A stretch of DNA of 42,502 nt from Acidobacteriota bacterium (GTDB lineage: Bacteria; Acidobacteriota; Terriglobia; Bryobacterales; Bryobacteraceae), in the NCBI GenBank assembly GCA_017307505.1, contig JAFKEE010000069.1, forward strand, positions 1 to 42,502, read 5' to 3'. This document shows positions 41,026-42,502 of this stretch, in pieces. Both the position numbers and the translations under genes were made by a program. The notes beneath the pieces were generated by a model, which was not told where the DNA came from, searched no databases, and saw nothing but the letters and a program-made list of their open reading frames with translations. Every line of letters begins with the position of its first letter. The stretch's first letter is position 1.

Positions 41026-41785
41026 ACGCAATCCACGGCTTTCCCCCCGGACGCTGCAACCATTCCGCCTGGACTCCGAAGACGTCTTTGATCTTCTCGG
41101 CGGCCAGGGCCGAGCAGGGATCGGCATCGGCGGCCACGCGACCGTTCTTGAGCGCCACGACACGGTCGGAATAGGCGGCGGCGAGATTGAGGTCGTGGGT
41201 GACGGCGATCACCAGGAGGCCTTCGCGCGCCAGGCTGCGCAGCAGTTCGTAGATCGAGAGCTGGTGTTGAAGGTCGAGAAAGGTGGTGGGTTCGTCCAGC
41301 AGCAGGGCGCGCGGTTCCTGCGCGAGGGCCGAGGCCAGGACGACCCGCTGGCGTTCGCCGCCGCTGAGGGCGCGGAAATCGCGGTGGCGGAAGCGGGTGG
41401 TATCGGTGAGTTCCAGGGCCCGATCCACGGCCTTCCAATCCTCGGGGCTTTCGAACATGCCGCCGGCGTAGGGAGTCCGGCCCATGAGAACCACCTGCTC
41501 GGCGGTGAACGGGAAGTCGAGTTTCAGGCTCTGCGGCACCAGGGCGACTTCGCGGGCGAACTCCCGCCGGGGCCAGGTGGTGATGCTGCGCCCGTTCAAC
41601 TGGCAGGTGCCCTGGAACCCGTCGCGCAGGCCGGACATGATGTTCAGCAGAGTGGATTTGCCCGCTCCGTTCGGGCCGGTGAGGGCGACCATGCCAGGCT
41701 GGTCGAAGGTGAGTGTGACGTCAGAGAGAACTTCGATGTCCCCGTAGCGCATGCCGACGCCAGTGAGGGCATAGCGGACACTCAT
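41015..41785 (-). CDS. btuD: ABC transporter ATPase, BtuD/FecE type
   Basis: This 256-aa protein has Walker A GPNGAGKST (37-45), the signature LSGGERQ (140-146), Walker B LLLDEP (161-166), and VTHDLNLAAAYSDRV with the H-loop His. It is closest to vitamin B12, heme and ferric-siderophore importers. The start is ATG 41785, where the substrate-binding gene stop overlaps it by ATGA; an upstream-open frame to 41926 is not needed. It also overlaps the permease gene by 11 nt. Confidence 0.92.
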   Translation of the reverse strand: MSVRYALTGVGMRYGDIEVLSDVTLTFDQPGMVALTGPNGAGKSTLLNIMSGLRDGFQGTCQLNGRSITTWPRREFAREVALVPQSLKLDFPFTAEQVVLMGRTPYAGGMFESPEDWKAVDRALELTDTTRFRHRDFRALSGGERQRVVLASALAQEPRALLLDEPTTFLDLQHQLSIYELLRSLAREGLLVIAVTHDLNLAAAYSDRVVALKNGRVAADADPCSALAAEKIKDVFGVQAEWLQRPGGKPWIAYGD

Positions 41786-42502
41786 CGCCCGGCTACTCCG
41801 TGGATGTGAGCGTAGAGGGCCCGGGCGGCGATCCCCATGCGGGGGCCGGGGTGGATGAAGACGTCGGAGTCGATCTGGACGACGCGCCTGGATTTGACTG
41901 CCTCCAGGTTCGGGTATTTGGCCCACAGCGAGAAGAACTGCTGCTGGGCTTCCAGCGGCTTGCCTTCGATGTGAGCAAAGTCGCCCATGTCGAGGATGAC
42001 CTGGGGGTTCCCGGATAGCACCTGTTCCAGAGAGACTTTGGGGTACTGGATGGGCGAGTTGCTGAGAAGGTTGTCGCCGCCGGCCAGGGTGACGAGTTCG
42101 TCAATGAAAGTCCCGGGGCCGACGCCGACCATGCCTTGCAGCGAGCCGGGAGACCGGCCGACCAGAAAGAGGGTCTTGAGCCGGGCCTGGCCGCGGGCCT
42201 TTGCGCGGACTTCATCGAGTTGGGACCGGAGGCTGGCTGTGAGTTTGCGGGCTGCCCCGTCTGTGCCGGTGAGCTTCCCGATGGCTTCGATGGAGCGGAA
42301 GATGTCCTCGATGGAGTCCTGATTGACCTCCTCGGCGTGGACACCGAGTTTGCGCAGCCGTTCGGCCACCTGGATCGGGTTCTTGATGACCAGGACCAAA
42401 TCCGGTTTCAGGGCGAGGATGCGCTCGAAGTCGGGTTGGAGAAACGAACCGATCTTCGGCTTCTGCTGCGCTTCCACGGGGTAGCGGCAATACTGGGTGA
42501 CG
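41782..42502 (-). CDS. btuF: BtuF/FepB-like periplasmic substrate-binding protein, start beyond the window
   Basis: The frame stays open to the right edge, and the sequence just inside it (VTQYCRYPVEAQQKPKIGSF) is the typical early part of a BtuF-type protein. The signal peptide and start therefore lie outside the window. The 240 residues present include ILALKPDLVLVI, a long helical connector with GKLTG, the second lobe GGDNLLSN, and QVILDMGDF. The ligand is inferred to be cobalamin or another corrinoid from the coupled cobU-cobT genes. A cobalamin riboswitch would be expected upstream, beyond the edge. The stop overlaps the btuD ATG (ATGA). Confidence 0.88.
   Translation of the reverse strand, partial: VTQYCRYPVEAQQKPKIGSFLQPDFERILALKPDLVLVIKNPIQVAERLRKLGVHAEEVNQDSIEDIFRSIEAIGKLTGTDGAARKLTASLRSQLDEVRAKARGQARLKTLFLVGRSPGSLQGMVGVGPGTFIDELVTLAGGDNLLSNSPIQYPKVSLEQVLSGNPQVILDMGDFAHIEGKPLEAQQQFFSLWAKYPNLEAVKSRRVVQIDSDVFIHPGPRMGIAARALYAHIHGVAGR

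Overview
This is a GC-rich bacterial chromosomal window that looks like accessory-rich core metabolism. It contains no phage, transposon, CRISPR, rRNA or tRNA gene that I can recognise. The content suggests an Acidobacteriota member, probably of the Bryobacterales/Solibacterales type: Tat-exported Gfo/Idh/MocA oxidoreductases in tandem, a Tat-exported SelA-like PLP enzyme, PQQ-propeller proteins, MacB-like permeases and very large PAS hybrid histidine kinases with two receiver domains. That placement is an inference from gene style and not a measured phylogeny.

Layout, left to right. 1-2349 (+): hairpins, then larE (nickel-pincer cofactor sulfur transferase) and an unrecognised 442-aa protein. 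2346-4952 (-): two tandem Gfo/Idh/MocA oxidoreductases, only the upstream one carrying a Tat signal. 4993-5838 (+): a PAP2_3-type membrane phosphatase or transferase. 5839-7032 (-): a Tat-exported PQQ-like beta-propeller. 7227-11575 (-): carA-carB (carbamoyl phosphate synthase), followed by strong hairpins. 11911-14100 (+): nikR, then the overlapping metX-metW pair closed by an intrinsic terminator. 14202-17399 (+): hybrid kinase 1.

17408-22424 (-): an AMP-forming acyl ligase, thiC, a 99-aa degenerate methyltransferase-like protein and a Tat-exported PLP enzyme. 22786-29482 (+): a TPR protein, a MacB-like permease without its ATPase, hybrid kinase 2 and a TolC-family outer-membrane protein. 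29722-35080 (+): a probable five-gene operon of a large TPR lipoprotein, a CAAX-protease-related membrane protein, a degenerate PfkB-family protein, a ROK sugar kinase and a GmhA-like SIS isomerase. This looks like a sugar-phosphate and surface-polymer module and is the part of the window closest to an undescribed system. 35258-38394 (-): an FtsX-type permease, its ATPase and a GT-C-like polytopic membrane protein. 38481-42502 (-): a tightly coupled corrinoid uptake and salvage operon btuF(partial)-btuD-btuC-cobU-cobT, running off the right edge.

The points most worth a second look are the following. CobU lacks the guanylylated histidine region, with Arg-Ala where Salmonella has His-His. The PfkB-like protein has GARE where the catalytic GAGD motif should be, and it is translationally coupled to an intact ROK kinase and an SIS isomerase. 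Hairpins with identical 9-bp arms follow carB and thiC. Perfect or near-perfect -10 boxes sit 6 nt before the ATGs of larE and of the first oxidoreductase gene, which suggests leaderless mRNAs. Many genes are joined by 4-nt ATGA-type overlaps, and several starts are TTG or GTG chosen from Shine-Dalgarno position.
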